DNA from: Adiantum capillus-veneris
Lineage: Eukaryota; Streptophyta; Polypodiopsida; Polypodiales; Pteridaceae
Length of the DNA stretch: 64,000 bases
Reading direction: 5' to 3'
NCBI GenBank assembly: GCA_014529385.2
Contig: CM043958.1
Span: 155,721,293-155,785,292, forward strand
Notes under the pieces: generated by a model
Databases searched by the model: none
Told to the model about the DNA's origin: nothing
Seen by the model: only the letters and a program-made list of their open reading frames with translations
Part shown: positions 18,113 to 30,441 of the stretch, in pieces
Layout of the letters: every line of letters begins with the position of its first letter
How positions within the stretch are numbered: the stretch's first letter is position 1
Program-made: the position numbers and the translations under genes

Positions 18113-19546
18113 GCGGTATCAATGCATACACACGCACAAGTCTCCCATCTGCAGAGAACACCGCACGCAAATGCAATGTTCAACCCGCAATCTCTACATA
18201 GATCGCATAAATGATACGCATAAAACTCCTAGGAAAATTTCGCCAGAGTTTCGACGCACAATGGCTATCAACACAAAATAACCATTGTCCTGCAAGCTCA
18301 ATGCAATGAGCAATCAATGCGCATCAAACTACACTCAACATACATCCATAAGCTCTGCAAAACTATGGCAAACAATGCTCGAGATCACAAGACTCTCCCA
18401 CCCGAGAGCAAACCACTGTCTCAAGCAAAGAAAGATACACAACTCCTCACTCTTGCGAGAGTGGGTACAAAAACACAAAACTGTGTCCAAGCTGACAAAA
18501 CCTGTCAAAGTGAGAGTAAACACTTGATCACAAACTATGGCGAGAATCTGAGAAAAATCCGACAGAATTTCCCCTGAAAACTGAGCAAAAAACTCAAGTA
18601 CAATTTCTACCATAAACCATAACACTACTCAATGCCAATGAGTAGAAATGCCAAAATGGCTCCACATTTTCACATACAATGGCAATCCGCACTCAACGTA
18701 CATCAACGGAGTGACCGCGCATAAGCAAGCGCCAAAAGATTTGCAATCCGGAAACTTGATCAATGCGAAAACAATGCTCTCAAGAGAGCTCACCGGCACT
18801 TGAAAGTGCTCGCCAAAATGCATGTATAATAGGCATCAACCATGCGCCATAACCATATGCAAACCATCCGCAAAGACCATGAATCCAAGCACAAAATCAC
18901 TGCCAAAGTATCCTGTGAAAACCAGTGAAAGAAGCTCCACCTGTGTGCTCCAAAAAACTGCGTCTCTTAAGAGACCGCCTCGGTGGTGTGTAAACGCCTT
19001 CGTACTTCGTTGCCCAAGTCTACCAAAAAACCCTCAAACCACAAGCTTAACACAAGCTGCAATTTCATCTTCAGCTCAGAATTTATGCACTCAATTTCAA
19101 GCATCTCTCGTGATTCCAAAAGTGATCAAACTCGCACACAATGCGACAACAAAAAATTTGGAATTTCTGTATACAGTCAGTCTGAGCTAAATATCAGCAA
19201 AACGGTGAGGAATTTGCAAAATGTTTCTTCTGCAAAGTTGTAGACCACGTCAAAACGAATGGGCACAATGAACAGAATTCTCAGATCTGCATTCTACAAG
19301 GAGAAAAATGAATCTGAAAGCAGTGCTGCTGCGCACACAGTTTTAGGGCAGCACCTTCACTTACACACAATCTTCCACACTCCTTTCTGAGCTTCCACAA
19401 GAGCATACATCACTCTCAACTGAGCTCACAAGCTCACACTGCATTCTCACAAAGCTTCCAAGCTTTCTTAATCTCTCTACCGTCAAGAGCGAGCGAGCTA
19501 TCGCCTCGAAGCTCTCAAAGCCGTTGTGCTCTCCGCGGTCACCATA
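18113..19546 (-). other. Internal sequence of the tandem miniature LTR element, non-coding
   Basis: No coding sequence found. The right end (about 19400-19546) is a diverged copy of 19960-20103, so this is a second internal segment following the LTR at 19561-19745. It is cut off on the left by the element A LTR. Confidence 0.5.
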
Positions 19547-19560
19547 GCTTTAATACCAAT

Positions 19561-19745
19561 TGAAGGGGATCGGGGAGCACCACAAACGGAGAGTGCGAGA
19601 GAGAGAGAGAAGGAGACACACGACACACAGATATGGGTGGGGAGACTCAAAAGAGTGAGAAGCCCCCTATACACTTATGCTATGTATAAGGTATACAAGT
19701 CAGTGGGCGGCGGCCAGGCAAGGCACAGGCGCCTATACCCCAACA
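19561..19745 (-). repeat. Left LTR of the miniature element
   Basis: Plus strand TGAAGGGG ... CCCCAACA. Nearly identical to 20118-20310, with a short deletion and small differences in the GA tract. Followed on the left by PBS-like GCTTTAATACCA (19547-19558), two changes from the intact PBS. Confidence 0.85.
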
Positions 19746-20117
19746 ACCTCCCACTTAAAGGCGACTGTGTCTTTAAGCAAGGGAACCTAGTCTAAAGACT
19801 ACAAAAGGCGAGAGAAAACCGCTCTACCTTTCTATCCTGCATAGAAGTATCTCGCACAACTGACTCTCTGCTTTGCTCAGTCACTAGCAAAGCATGCATG
19901 TCTGACTCTGTCACCTCTCTGTGTGACTGCTCAAGTTGTGCCCTAACTATGTGCACAACGAGCTCACTACTCTCAACTGAGCTCACATGCTCACACTGCA
20001 TTCTCACAAATCTTCCAAGCTTTCTTAATCTCTCTACCGTCGAGAGCGAGCAAGCTATCACCTCAAAGCTCTCAAAGCCGTCGTGCTCTCCGCGGTCACC
20101 ATAGCTCTGATACCAAT
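19746..20117 (-). other. Internal region of the miniature element with PPT and PBS
   Basis: Minus strand: PBS TGGTATCAGAGC at 20115-20104, two bases from the LTR; then non-coding DNA; then a purine tract TTAAGTGGGAGGT ending at 19746 beside the LTR. The PBS is a perfect 12-base match to the plant initiator-Met type. No ORF. Confidence 0.8.
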
Positions 20118-20310
20118 TGAAGGGGATCGGGGAGCACCACAGACGGAGAGTGCGAGAGAGAGAAGGAGACACACGACACACAGATATGGGTGGGGAGACT
20201 CAAAAGAGTGAGCAGCCCCCTATACACTTATGCTATGTATAAGGTATACAAGTCAATGGGCGCCCAAACTCTGGGCGGCCAGGCAAGGCACAGGCGCCTA
20301 TACCCCAACA
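20118..20310 (-). repeat. Right LTR of the miniature element
   Basis: Plus strand TGAAGGGG ... CCCCAACA, 193 bp, with a small insertion (CGCCCAAACTCTGGG region) relative to the left copy. It is inserted into copy 1 of the tandem gag-like sequence that starts at 20311. Confidence 0.85.
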
Positions 20311-22323
20311 TCTCACCTCCAAGATCCACATCATCTAGACCATATACAAGACCGAACTATGTTAAGATCATGGTAGAATCTAGAGCAGATATGGAGCGTA
20401 AGAGCTAGAGCCTTACTAGTGCACCGCCAGAGTTACCATGCATAGATACAACCACATTACATGCTATTATGACTAGCACACATGCTAGAGAGGTTGCAAA
20501 AACCACACCAAAGATTGTGAGAACACTTGACACAGAGCTTGCTAGATCACATGCATCAGATACGATGACAAGACATAGATCACCACCAAGAGACACCATG
20601 CAAGTACCACATGAGGATAGAGTTGCCACGACAAGTAGACAGCACCATACTGAGCTTGTGCTACATTTCGTAGGCTATAGAGGATTCATGCCTTGGTTTG
20701 TTGACCTTGATGGACATTCCTATACCAAAGGCACCTTATCGAATGACCCTTCAATATGGCAGGAAGTTAGAGTTCAAAGACTTCACCTTGGTTCAATTGA
20801 GTTCTTCACTAATGAGCTCAAGGCCACATACATGTCCCTGCGAATTAACCCATACAATGTTGTAGATAGAGCACATCCGATGACACCCAGATACATCCTA
20901 GGATAGTGCAGTTATGTAGACTAGAGCACACCTTGGCTTATGTTGATGAGTGTGGATGTAGATATCGACGAGAGAAAACCACAGGATGTTTTGAGCCAGC
21001 CATGATCCTTATGGTATATCTTGTTGGAGATGCTTGCGATAGGATTCATAGGGACACAAATGGTACCAAATATTTCTTGATGATGGGATTGCCCTATTCT
21101 CCATGGCATGGCCATGACGTTGTAGTCATGACCACTCATAGTCCACAGACACCTGATAGATAGACTTCCCCTACTATGAGATCACGTCTCAAATCTCCAT
21201 CACATAGACAAATTTTTCCTCATAGCACTACTGATCAGCTGAGGTCTAGAGTGATTAAGATGAAGGAGACAAATGCTCAGATTGATGATAGGACAAGCAT
21301 AGTAGAGATCACTATCATAGTGCCACCTAGAGTGACTACTCCAAAGGATGCTACTTGTTCCATAGAGGATATACAGTTAAGTAAGATTCCTCCTATGCTA
21401 GAGACAAAACCAAAGTCAGCAGAGATAGGTAGAGTGCCAGACTTTACACTTATGGTTGATTCTAGTGCACCTATCATAGAAGTACATGTCCCACCAGCCT
21501 ACACTTGAGGATATTGCTGATGCACATGACCGCCAGAGTGGTCACATTACAATTGAGCCATTAGAGACCGAGATACCTGCAAAGACGATAGAGACAAAGG
21601 TTGCCACTGAGAAAGATGCTCACGGGCATCCACGACCAGATTTAGCTCGATGATTGAGCAATCAGATTTCCCATGCAAGACATGGACAAAGAAGGTACTT
21701 ATAGACTATGACTGTCACCACCCCCCTAGAGTAGATGTCACACCCGATGTTCTAAGGACCATTTTTCCTAGAGTGACTCCTACCATGACACTTGAGACAC
21801 CCCGAGATTAGGTAGAGCCTATTGTGGAGGATGTTCCGAAGATACCTTTGTTGAGTACATGTATGTATATAGGCAATCTGTTCAACACACCATAGACTGT
21901 CAAACACATTGTTTCTAGATGCTTAGGACCTAAGCATACCCGACCTTACCAAATCACCTTCTTGATGGTTTTGGTACATCTTATAGACGTATGAGAGAGG
22001 AGATCCTAAAGCGTGTCACATTATCCCTTTGTGAGGATTGTCCAAACACCTTTGAGCTACCACAAACTTTATCTTTGAACCTTTTTGAGATTGGAACATT
22101 GATGTTGATGAGGATTGAAGGATGTACATGACAAAAAAAGTTAGATTTGTAGTGTACCCTCCCTATGACACATAGAGTGCTACCCCACTAGGTTCCTTAC
22201 GGGGTACCTATAAGAGCGTTTACGATGAGGTGACCTATATGTTTTTGTGTGGACTACACTATTCCCCTTCTCAAAGTAGTGCTATTGAGCGTATAATAGA
22301 CTCTACACAGCCAGCACAACTTA
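20311..22323 (+). pseudogene. Element E gag-like coding remnant, tandem copy 1
   Basis: Decayed coding sequence on the plus strand with several stops and frame changes. The best stretch (20469-20906) reads GYRGFMPW ... DGHSYTKG ... VRVQRL ... RINP, followed in another frame by CRYRREK and GDACDR (20906-21163). The same order of motifs occurs on the minus strand in element C (YVYKKGQLYKKD, KVRR, RVNP, CRYRQES, GDPWDR; 53570-54070), so I read it as the N-terminal Gag-type domain of the same retroelement group. That link is by eye and moderate. The rest (21800-22320) is also degenerate; VYDEVTYMFL near 22225 may be a further copy of the domain. No enzyme motif found. Confidence 0.5.
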
Positions 22324-23840
22324 GATCACCTCCACGATCCACATCATCTAGACCATCTACAAGAACGACCTTTGTTAAGATCATGTTAGAGGCTAGAGCA
22401 GATATGGAGCACAAGAGCTAGAGCCTTACTAGTGTACCACCAAAGTTACCATGCATAGATACAACCACATCACATGCTATTATGACTAGTACACATGCTA
22501 GAGAGGCTATAAAGACCACACCAAATATTGTGAGCACACTTGACACAAAGCTTGCTAAATCACATGCATCAGATATGATGACAAGACATAGATCACCACC
22601 CAGAGACAACATGCAAGTACCACATGAGGATAGAGTTTCCACGACAAGAGAGAGCACCATACTGAGTTTGTGCTAAATTTCTTAAGCTATAGAGGAGTCA
22701 TGCCTTGATTTAATGACCTTGATGGGACATTCCTACACCAAAGGCACCTTGTCGAATGACCCTTCAATATGGCAGGAAGTTAGAGTTCAAAGACTTCACC
22801 TTGGTTCAATTGAGTTCTTCACTAATGAGCTCAAGGCCACATACATGTCCCTGCCAATTAGCCCATGTAATGTTGTAGATAGAGCACATCCTGATGATTG
22901 TTGGACACCGAGTTACATCCTAGGATAGTGCAGTTATGTAGACTGGAGCACACATTGGCTTATGTTGATGAGTGTGGATGTAGATATTGACGAGAGCAAA
23001 CCATAGGATGTTTTGAGCCAGCCATGATCCTTATGGTATATCTTGTTGGAGATCCTTGTGATAGTATTTATAGGGACACAAATGGTACCAAATATTTCTT
23101 GATGATGGGACTCCCCATTTCTCCATGGCATGGCCACGATGTTGTAGTCATGACCACTCATAGTCCACAGAAACTTGCTAAAAAAATTTCCCCTTTGAGA
23201 TCATGTCTCAAATCTCTATCACATAGACATATTTTTTCTCGGAGCATAGTTGATCAGCTAAGTTCTAGAGTGATTAAGATGAAGCAGACAAATGCTCAAA
23301 TTGATGATAGGACAAGCACACTAGATGTCAGTACCATAGTGCCACCTAGAGTGAATATTCCAAAGGATGATACTTGTTCCACAGAGGAAATACAATATAG
23401 TAAGATTCCTCATATGCTAGAGACAAAACCTATGTCAGCAGAGATAGATAGAGTGCCAAACTGTACATTTATGGTTGATTCTAGTTCACCTATCATAGAA
23501 GTAGATATCCTACACTTGAGGATATTGTTGATGCACATGACCGCGAGAGTGCTCACATTATGATTTATTCATTAAAGACCAAGATACCTGCAAAGATGAT
23601 AGAGACAATGGTTTCCATTGAGATAGATGCTCATGGGCATCCACTTCCAGATTCAGCGATGATTGAGCAGTTAGATTCCCCATGCAAGACATGGACAAAT
23701 GAGGTACTTATAGACTATGACTGTCACCACCCCCTAGAGTAGATGTCACACTTGGTGATTCAAGGACCATTTTTCCTAGAGTGACTCGTACCATGACACT
23801 TGAGACACCTTGAGATTAGGTAGAGCCTACCGTGGAGTTA
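22324..23840 (+). pseudogene. Element E gag-like coding remnant, tandem copy 2
   Basis: Repeats 20312-21830 at a constant offset of about 2010 bp, by eye with roughly one change per 10-15 bases, and diverges after GAGATTAGGTAGAGCC (about 23836). It carries the same landmarks: SYTKGTLSND, QEVRVQRL, GDPCDS and GLPISPWHGHD, again across several frames. Copy 2 lacks the last 0.5 kb of copy 1. The shared decay suggests that the duplication happened inside an already degenerating element or that both arms decayed in parallel. Confidence 0.5.
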
Positions 23841-25245
23841 CTACAGACATTGAAGATTTGGCTACCAAAGTGCCAACCACCTATCGCACCACAGGTTGAC
23901 ACAAGCCATAGCTCTCACCTTAGATTTCCATTGACCATGTTGTTGACAGAGCTAGGCAAGAGCCAGCCATTGAGGGATCTTGAGCCACATAGTCAAAGAC
24001 TGATGTCATCCCTAGACCCATTAGTTGTGTTATAGATTCTACCATCCACATGGAGCTAGATGCTAACCAACTGATGACCATTAGATAGAGATTTAGAACA
24101 TTACATGTTTTACTGTCTGGAGAGATTTCTCCACATGTATTGCCTATGGTACCAGAGCTCTAGAGGTTCCCAGCATGGGAGGTTCCCAACATGGGCTCTT
24201 TTCTTTGAGAAGCAAACAACCCCAGGCATACAAAATATGCACACATGTCAAATGATTTTGAATCAATGTGAAAAAAAAATTAAAAAAAGGAAAAGAAAGA
24301 AAAATGACATGAAAAAGACTTCCATTGAGCTTCAAGAGAAAAATTGAAGCTTTTGTTTGGAGTTGTGAAAGTTAGTTAGCTAATCAAAGCTTAACAGTAG
24401 GGTTGTGTGAGGATGAGCCACATTTCTGGCTATAAGCAACTTTTTTGTAAATTCTTGTTCTCATGGACCAAAAAAAACCTCATCAAAATCTTTCAGGGAT
24501 TTGTTCTCAAGACACGTAGGGAGTTGAAGAAAAAATAAATAAATAATTTCATATAAAAATATTTTTTTTAAGAGCCATCTTTTAATTACAATCGAACAAA
24601 AATCACTCAAAAGTCTTGATATCTTATGTAGACCCCTTAAAAGCCTTCAAAGCACATTGAAACTTTAAAAATACATGGATATATATACAATGAGAATATA
24701 AGCCTATACTATTTTTAAGAAAAAAAATATTGACTTGTTTTAGGCCTCAAAAATGTATATGCTGTTAAATTTAAAAGCCAATTTTGTGGCTTCTTACTAT
24801 TTTTAGAAAAATAATTTTTTTTAATTTTGCACTTTTTTGAGATAAATGATGTACTAGAATTTCTCTCGACGTCATAGGATCTCGATGGTATCCTATGCTG
24901 ATAATTTTTTGAAAAATAGACAATTGTAGAGCCAATTTTATTAAATGAGGTGCCAAGCCACTATTGTGCCTCAAGCCACTTAAGTGGCTCAAAAACAAAC
25001 CTAGTGTTAAAGGCACAATTAGGGAATCTTGCATTTAAATATTCTTCCTAACAATTTATTTTTCCTTAATGGCAATGTAGCATTCCATAATTATTTGCAT
25101 TTACTCATTTTCACATGTGCTTTGCATTTTCCTCATGATTTATTGCTATATACTTCAACTTGCTACCTCATCAATGTTTTTCTTTTGCAGGCACATGCTT
25201 CCTTGAGCGCCTACCATGAAATGGCTTTGTCAGGGATGATAAAGC
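23841..25245 (+). other. Element E, non-coding 3' part
   Basis: Short decayed frames at the start, then AT-rich DNA without ORFs or recognisable motifs. A 13-base doublet GGTTCCCAGCATG/GGTTCCCAACATG occurs near 24170. Confidence 0.4.
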
Positions 25246-26034
25246 TTAGGAAGGGGGGGAATGTCAGCATCGTCCAACACCAACATCCGTTTATCTATTC
25301 TCCATGAGCATTTTTTTCATTTACTATGTGTAGGTTCACGGGCTCTTTAAACGAGTTCCAAATTATATCTATTATTTTACTTTATGTGCCTTGGGTGGTC
25401 GGCCTTTTTTTTTTGAAAGCCTAGGTATATAAGTGAATTGTAGATCATGTGAAAAGGGAGATATCATTTTGAGAGAAAACCTAGAGTAGAGAAGAAGAAG
25501 TAAGTGGAGGCTTGGAGCCACATGTACTCTCTTCACAAGCCAGCTAAGCATGCAATGAAGTTGAGTCCTATTACTTCTCTCTTTTCTTTTCATTCATGTT
25601 TTATATTAGTGTCTTGATTTTTGTGTATTAAGAACTAATTGCCCTCTAATTTCTTGAATACCTTTCGTGTGTTTGATTATGTTGTAATGTGTTGGGTGCA
25701 TGATTAAATTAGTGTGTAGATTAAGAATTGTGCATACATTGCTTTAATCGTAACCCCATGAGCTTCAGTGAGCTTGTGATTAGGATGTGATTACAAGCAT
25801 TAGTAGGGAATGCAACAAAGAACAATGTGTGATTAGCATAAGGTTTAGCATGTGTGAAACACTAATCCCTTTCATTAGGTCTCTCTTCTCTATAATCTAG
25901 ATGGATTCTCATGATTTTCCTACTCTTTTCTTACTCTTTACTCGCACACAATCACCATGTGTGATGCTTCCATGCCCTAGGCGGGTCACTACCATCCACA
26001 GATTGATGGTTTTGTTGATCCATTGGAGACAACA
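25246..26034 (+). repeat. Polypurine tract and probable 3' LTR of element E
   Basis: TTAGGAAGGGGGGGA (25246-25261) is a typical plus-strand PPT followed at once by TGTCAGCATCG. A TATA box, TATATAA, lies at 25426-25432. A TG...CA end at 26034 (GAGACAACA) is possible but unproven, since the matching 5' LTR is not seen in the window. Confidence 0.5.
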
Positions 26035-26204
26035 ACCTTCTCACAAATAGGTTACATCTTCAAAACCTTAAGGTAGAATAGAATATGTCGCACTATGCAA
26101 ACGCACTATTACACATAATTCATTCATGCTTTATTCTCTCAAGTTTGCTTTCTTTCGGGGATTTTTGGGGGAGTAAGGGGAAAGCTTCATGGAAGACCAT
26201 TTTG

Positions 26205-27655
26205 CTTGAACATAAAATTCCCACCATTTCCATGGATATGCATCTTGAAAGGCAAATGAAGCAAGAACAAAAAACAGGATCAAAGATGGGGTTATGATTA
26301 ACATTGAAGCTTACGTTAAAATAAAACCTTAACCTCAAGAGAATCGTTGTTTTCTTAAGGTCTTGTTTGAGTAGACATTAAAAGGAACTAGGAACTGTGG
26401 GATTATAACTCAATGAGCCTAATCTAAATTTCAACTAGGATTAAAAATTTATCGAGAAGATTTGACGTGGATAGCCCTAGCACACCATAGAAGTTTTAAG
26501 TGTGAATTGTCTTACATGTTTGGAAAAAGACCATCGCAAGTGTTTACCTGTGGGATGCAATAGGGATGATCCTTTTTGGATAGGACTAATAGCCATTGGT
26601 CTATTTTGAGCTCAAGTTCATTCAATGCCCTGGAATTGGTATTGTATGGGAGTGAGTCTTGATCTATGCGTCTAAAAATTAGCCTAGTCTAGGTAGGCCC
26701 GATGTTGATGGGAAAGGAGGAAGGAAAATGGATTCAATAAGATATTGGATAAGGGAGGAATATGTGATTAAGTTAAGAAACTCTTCTATTTTTTTGGTAA
26801 AAAGAAACCTTGGAAAGTCTAGGAACCTAAAATGGGCTCTCCCGCAATTGTCCTCATCAGTCTAACGGTTGCTCTACTTCTCAAATTATTTACCTAAAAG
26901 GAACATAAAGTAGATTAATCGTTTAAGGCTTTTCCAAAAAAGATAAAGAAAAAGACAATTGGAAATTGTGTAAAGGTGACACATCACCACATTGTAGAGG
27001 AGACAATATACTCGAGTCCTGGGATGAGGATAGGGATATGCCTGGAGAAGTATATGTGATTGATTGAAAGATAACTAAATAACTTTAGTAATACTAAAGG
27101 GAAAAGGGATTAAAATATTCTAAAGAGAAAAAGGGTGGGAATGACCAAGAGTATGAAAGAGTTTGCATGATGATGCTTTCAAATGCTTGAAATGTATTCT
27201 CTAGTTGTTTTGATTGGAATTCTATCTTCCTAGTATCATAGTAGTACCTTAGGAATGTGCCTTGGAATGGGTTGGTGGGAGGGTGGATTTTGGATGGTTA
27301 TATTAGTCAAGTTTTTATATTGTATATTACGTTAAGAATGGGGAAAGGGATTTTCATTACTAGCTAGAGAGATCAAACTTGGGAACGTGGGATATGAGTA
27401 GTTGGTAATAACCCTCATCTTAGGGGAATGCATCGATGGATGTGATCATTCATGCCCAAGAAAAAAGTGTTGACTTTGAACCAAGGGTGAATAAGAGAAC
27501 TCCCACCAATTGTCCCTAGAAACTTTTTCAATTTAGTTTGATGACTTCAAATTAAAGATCATTCTGATAAGAAATTATTTCTTGGGCTTAAGGGATTTGT
27601 GTAACGGAATTATAATTTTATCACCCCTTTGAGTTGGAATCAAAGACTGCGAGGA
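26205..27655. repeat. Left arm of a 1.45-kb inverted repeat
   Basis: Matches the reverse complement of 60282-61735. Landmarks: GGTCTTGTTTGAGTAGACAT (26361), and TGGTAATAACCCTCATCTTA (27402) against its complement near 60520-60540. By eye the arms differ strongly but stay collinear. A PBS-like site 100 bp further on suggests that this arm contains an LTR or LTR-adjacent sequence. No coding content. Confidence 0.6.
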
Positions 27656-27755
27656 GGCATGTCTTGGTGTTGGTCTCAAGCGGGAAAGATGTCAAGAATT
27701 GCATTGTATCCATGGAGATGGTGCAACCGGTGGTCCCTGGCATGTCCATCACAAG

Positions 27756-27766
27756 TGGTATCAGAG
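27756..27766 (+). other. PBS-like site of element D
   Basis: TGGTATCAGAG followed by A instead of C: 11 of 12 bases of the initiator-Met PBS, on the same strand as the gag and RT remnants that follow. Confidence 0.5.
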
Positions 27767-28783
27767 AGCAGTTTCTATCCTTGGCCAAAAAACGATTTCC
27801 AATATAAACTTTTGTAGAAAGAGAGTGAGGTATGGAAAAAGATGGCATGGAATTCTTGAGAAGAGTATGCTTTAATAATTATATAGGAACAAATGGAAGT
27901 AGAATTATAGAAAAGAAAAAAAAAGAGGCCATGATAAAGTGCTTTGTCTGCCTCATATTTCCTACCAAAGGGAGAATCAAAACTCAAAAAATATGGGAGA
28001 CCCAGTATAGTTTAACTCGAATAATTCCTTTGGAACCCTAACTATAATTTGAATAATGTCAATATAGAAATGGTGTAGAAAGAAAGATTTTGGACTAGGT
28101 CCCAAGTGCTATTGTATTGTCAGGTTTTATGACCCAACCTATGAAAGCAAGCTTCAAATATGAATAATCAATCTTCCCTGTGAGGAAATTTTTATTTAAC
28201 CACAAATAGATGTGCTTGATGGACCCTTTAGACATACCCCTTGGATACAAATTGGTATTTCTATTTGGGCTTGCAAGTCAATTTTTATCCAAGTCTATAG
28301 TATTGTATTTTTCATCTCACTGTTAGCCCTAGGGATTCTAAGGGCAATCCTCTCACAAACATGAAATGGAAGAACTTAGCATTTAGAAAATACTAAGGAA
28401 GTGCATCCCTTGAATGTTATAATTATTCCCCAAATGTAAGTTCTGGACAAGATAAAGAGAATCCATCTTTTGAAATGTCTAAATTTTAAGAATTTTAAAT
28501 CTACCCTTATGTATTTGTAAGATTTATGAACCTATCACTAAGAGAAGTGGTTTTTTTTGCCACAACCATAAAATATGCCACGTAAACTACCCATATGTAT
28601 CTGTAAGATCTATGAACCTATCACTAAGAGAAGTGTTTTTTTTTGCCACTGACATAAAATATGCCACGTAAACTCCCAAGAGATAGAGATCCTTGAGACT
28701 AGCCCATAGATAACGCTTCAAATCCCATACTTCTTGATGCACGAGCATCACCAACACCTCAAATTGACCCTGTGCCAAATTAG
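27767..28783 (+). other. Leader region of element D
   Basis: Between the PBS-like site and the first gag-like codons; AT-rich. A repeated segment of about 75 bp (28543 and 28607: TAAGAGAAGTG-T8 ... TGCCACGTAAACT) is the only structure seen. Confidence 0.4.
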
Positions 28784-29600
28784 ATGATGCTTGAAGCAAT
28801 CCTTGTAGAGTATTTTGGGCATGACAAGGATCTTAAGACCCTGCTCAAAGCTATGCAACCACATCCATTTCTAGGCATGGGTGATGGTGTGCCTACTCAA
28901 CTAGAAGAATGGATAATTCAGATGGATTACTACTTTGCTCTTATCGGCTACAATGGAGTTTCTCTCACGGGATAATGGGGAGAGCTAAGTTGGAAGGACC
29001 CATAAAAATGTGGTGGGAGCTTAACTTCTAGTCTCGCCTAGTAGCAGAAGTAACCCAAAGCTAGGATGACCTAAAGAATCATCTCAAGGAGAAAATATTT
29101 CCCTGGATTACTCCACCACTAAGATGAATGAGTTTCATTCTTGTGATCAGGGAAACAGGTCCGTGAAAGCATACTATGAAGAGTTTGTTTCACTTTCATG
29201 ATATGCTCCTCTTATGATAGAGGAACAAAATCTAAGTCGCTTCATCATTGAGCTTGGAGAAGATTTGTCTCTTGAAGTAGAGTCCCTTTGACCTATCCCA
29301 TTGGGATTGGAGAAGTTTTGCTCCTGAACTAGAGTCCCTTTGACCCACCTCATTGACGGATGCTCTAATCTGGGCTAAGTCAAAACACAAGAGCATTTTT
29401 GAGGGAGGTACTACAACAAATATGAAGAATAAACTCCCTTCTTACCCCAATCAACTCTCTAGAGCACCCAAAGTGCCACTTATACAGAAGCCAACTCCCC
29501 AACCCCCATCTTTACCGCATTTTGTTCATGTAAATGCTCTTCCAACCACTCGTGCTATAAATGCCTAGAATTTGTCCATAAGAAGGCCAAATGTCCACAA
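28784..29600 (+). pseudogene. Element D gag remnant with CCHC zinc knuckle
   Basis: Starts with a capsid-like stretch (EEWIIQMDYYFAL, then after a stop KMWWELNF) and ends with an intact-looking zinc knuckle CYKCLEFVHKKAKC (29553-29594), CX2CX4HX4C. Several stops and frame changes lie between. The plus-strand order PBS-gag-knuckle fits a Ty3/gypsy chromovirus. Confidence 0.65.
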
Positions 29601-29733
29601 GGAAATAACTCCAGCCTTCTAGCTACACCTGTTAACTTTAAGAATCATCACAATCAAGGAGAAAATTTAAAAAACCTTAGAGCATGAGGAGCAAACCCAA
29701 CCCAAGAAAGACCTCGTCATACAACTCATTTTT

Positions 29734-30010
29734 GTGCTCAAGGGACACCCGTCAACCCACCTAGCAGTAAACTTCATTTTAGTAAAGGGTACGATAGATG
29801 AACAAGCCAATGTCTATGCTGCTTTGGATCCTAGTGATGACCAAAATCAAAAATTTCCCATTCTTGAGACTAAGAGGATGGAGCTAGAGAAAATTTTAGA
29901 CATGAAGGAGCCGAAGCTACTACACAGAACAATTTGAGAGGTTTTGGTTGAGTGGAAGGGCTACCCCACCGAAGATGCTTCATAGGAGGACTAGGAACAT
30001 CTTATTTCTC
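29734..30010 (+). pseudogene. Element D integrase C-terminus with chromodomain remnant
   Basis: Reads KGHPSTHLAVNFILVKG, then KILDMKEPKLLHRTI and VLVEWKGYPTEDAS followed by stops where W and E are usual. This is the pattern of chromovirus integrase tails, where the chromodomain targets insertion to marked chromatin. It lies upstream of the RT remnant, which is not the chromovirus order, so the element is rearranged or two copies are joined. Confidence 0.7.
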
Positions 30011-30204
30011 AGTTTCCTCACCTTTTGTAATGTGATTTCTCCCACTTCTTTTGTGATCCTGTTAATATTCCCTAGCCCATGTAATCCATGAATACAAGCT
30101 CCGTCTTGTTAACTTTTGTGTATCGCCCAATTTTTCCTACCTCGAAGGAAAAAATCTATCTTAAAGAGAAGATACTTCTTCTAATGTAACTTGGAAACCC
30201 TCCT

Positions 30205-30436
30205 TTGTCTAATCATCCTCTTTTTAGGGTTGTTATCTTGCGATATCTAAGTTCTACTAAAACTGGTTTTGAAAGTTTTGATGTTCCTAGAGCCGATTTC
30301 AATACAAGGTTTGGGCATTATGAGTTCACAGTCATGCTTTTTGGTCTAGGTAATGCACCTACCACCTTTAAACATCTAATGATGGACCTTCCAAAAAAGA
30401 GATAGATGATTATTATTTTTTTGGTCTTCTTTGATA
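30205..30436 (+). pseudogene. Element D reverse transcriptase, left part
   Basis: Reads [23 protein letters not shown] and, after a stop, VFFDNI, matching the RT core up to the catalytic (Y/F)xDD box, where the second D is N. It is interrupted at 30441 by element C and resumes in register at 59624. Confidence 0.8.
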
Positions 30437-30441
30437 ATATT
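30437..30441. repeat. Target-site duplication ATATT of element C
   Basis: ATATT before the left LTR (30437-30441) and after the right LTR (59619-59623). Confidence 0.9.

Larger units (their letters stand above)
19561..20310 (-). mobile_element. Miniature LTR retrotransposon (TRIM-like) in tandem LTR-internal-LTR-internal form
   Basis: Two LTRs of 185 and 193 bp enclose an internal region of about 370 bp without any ORF. On the minus strand there is a PBS complementary to initiator-Met tRNA next to the right LTR and a PPT next to the left LTR. A second PBS (19547-19558) also abuts the left LTR, followed by another internal copy: a tandem arrangement expected from unequal recombination between LTRs. 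With no proteins, mobility would depend on enzymes from another element. Target duplication not identifiable. Confidence 0.75.

Noticed and set aside
20311-23840. Tandem plant host genes
   Set aside because: Stops and frame changes throughout, no intron structure, and motif order shared with a retroelement Gag region.
26205-27655. Terminal inverted repeats of a large DNA transposon
   Set aside because: No transposase and no target duplication at the outer ends; one arm adjoins a retrotransposon PBS-like site.
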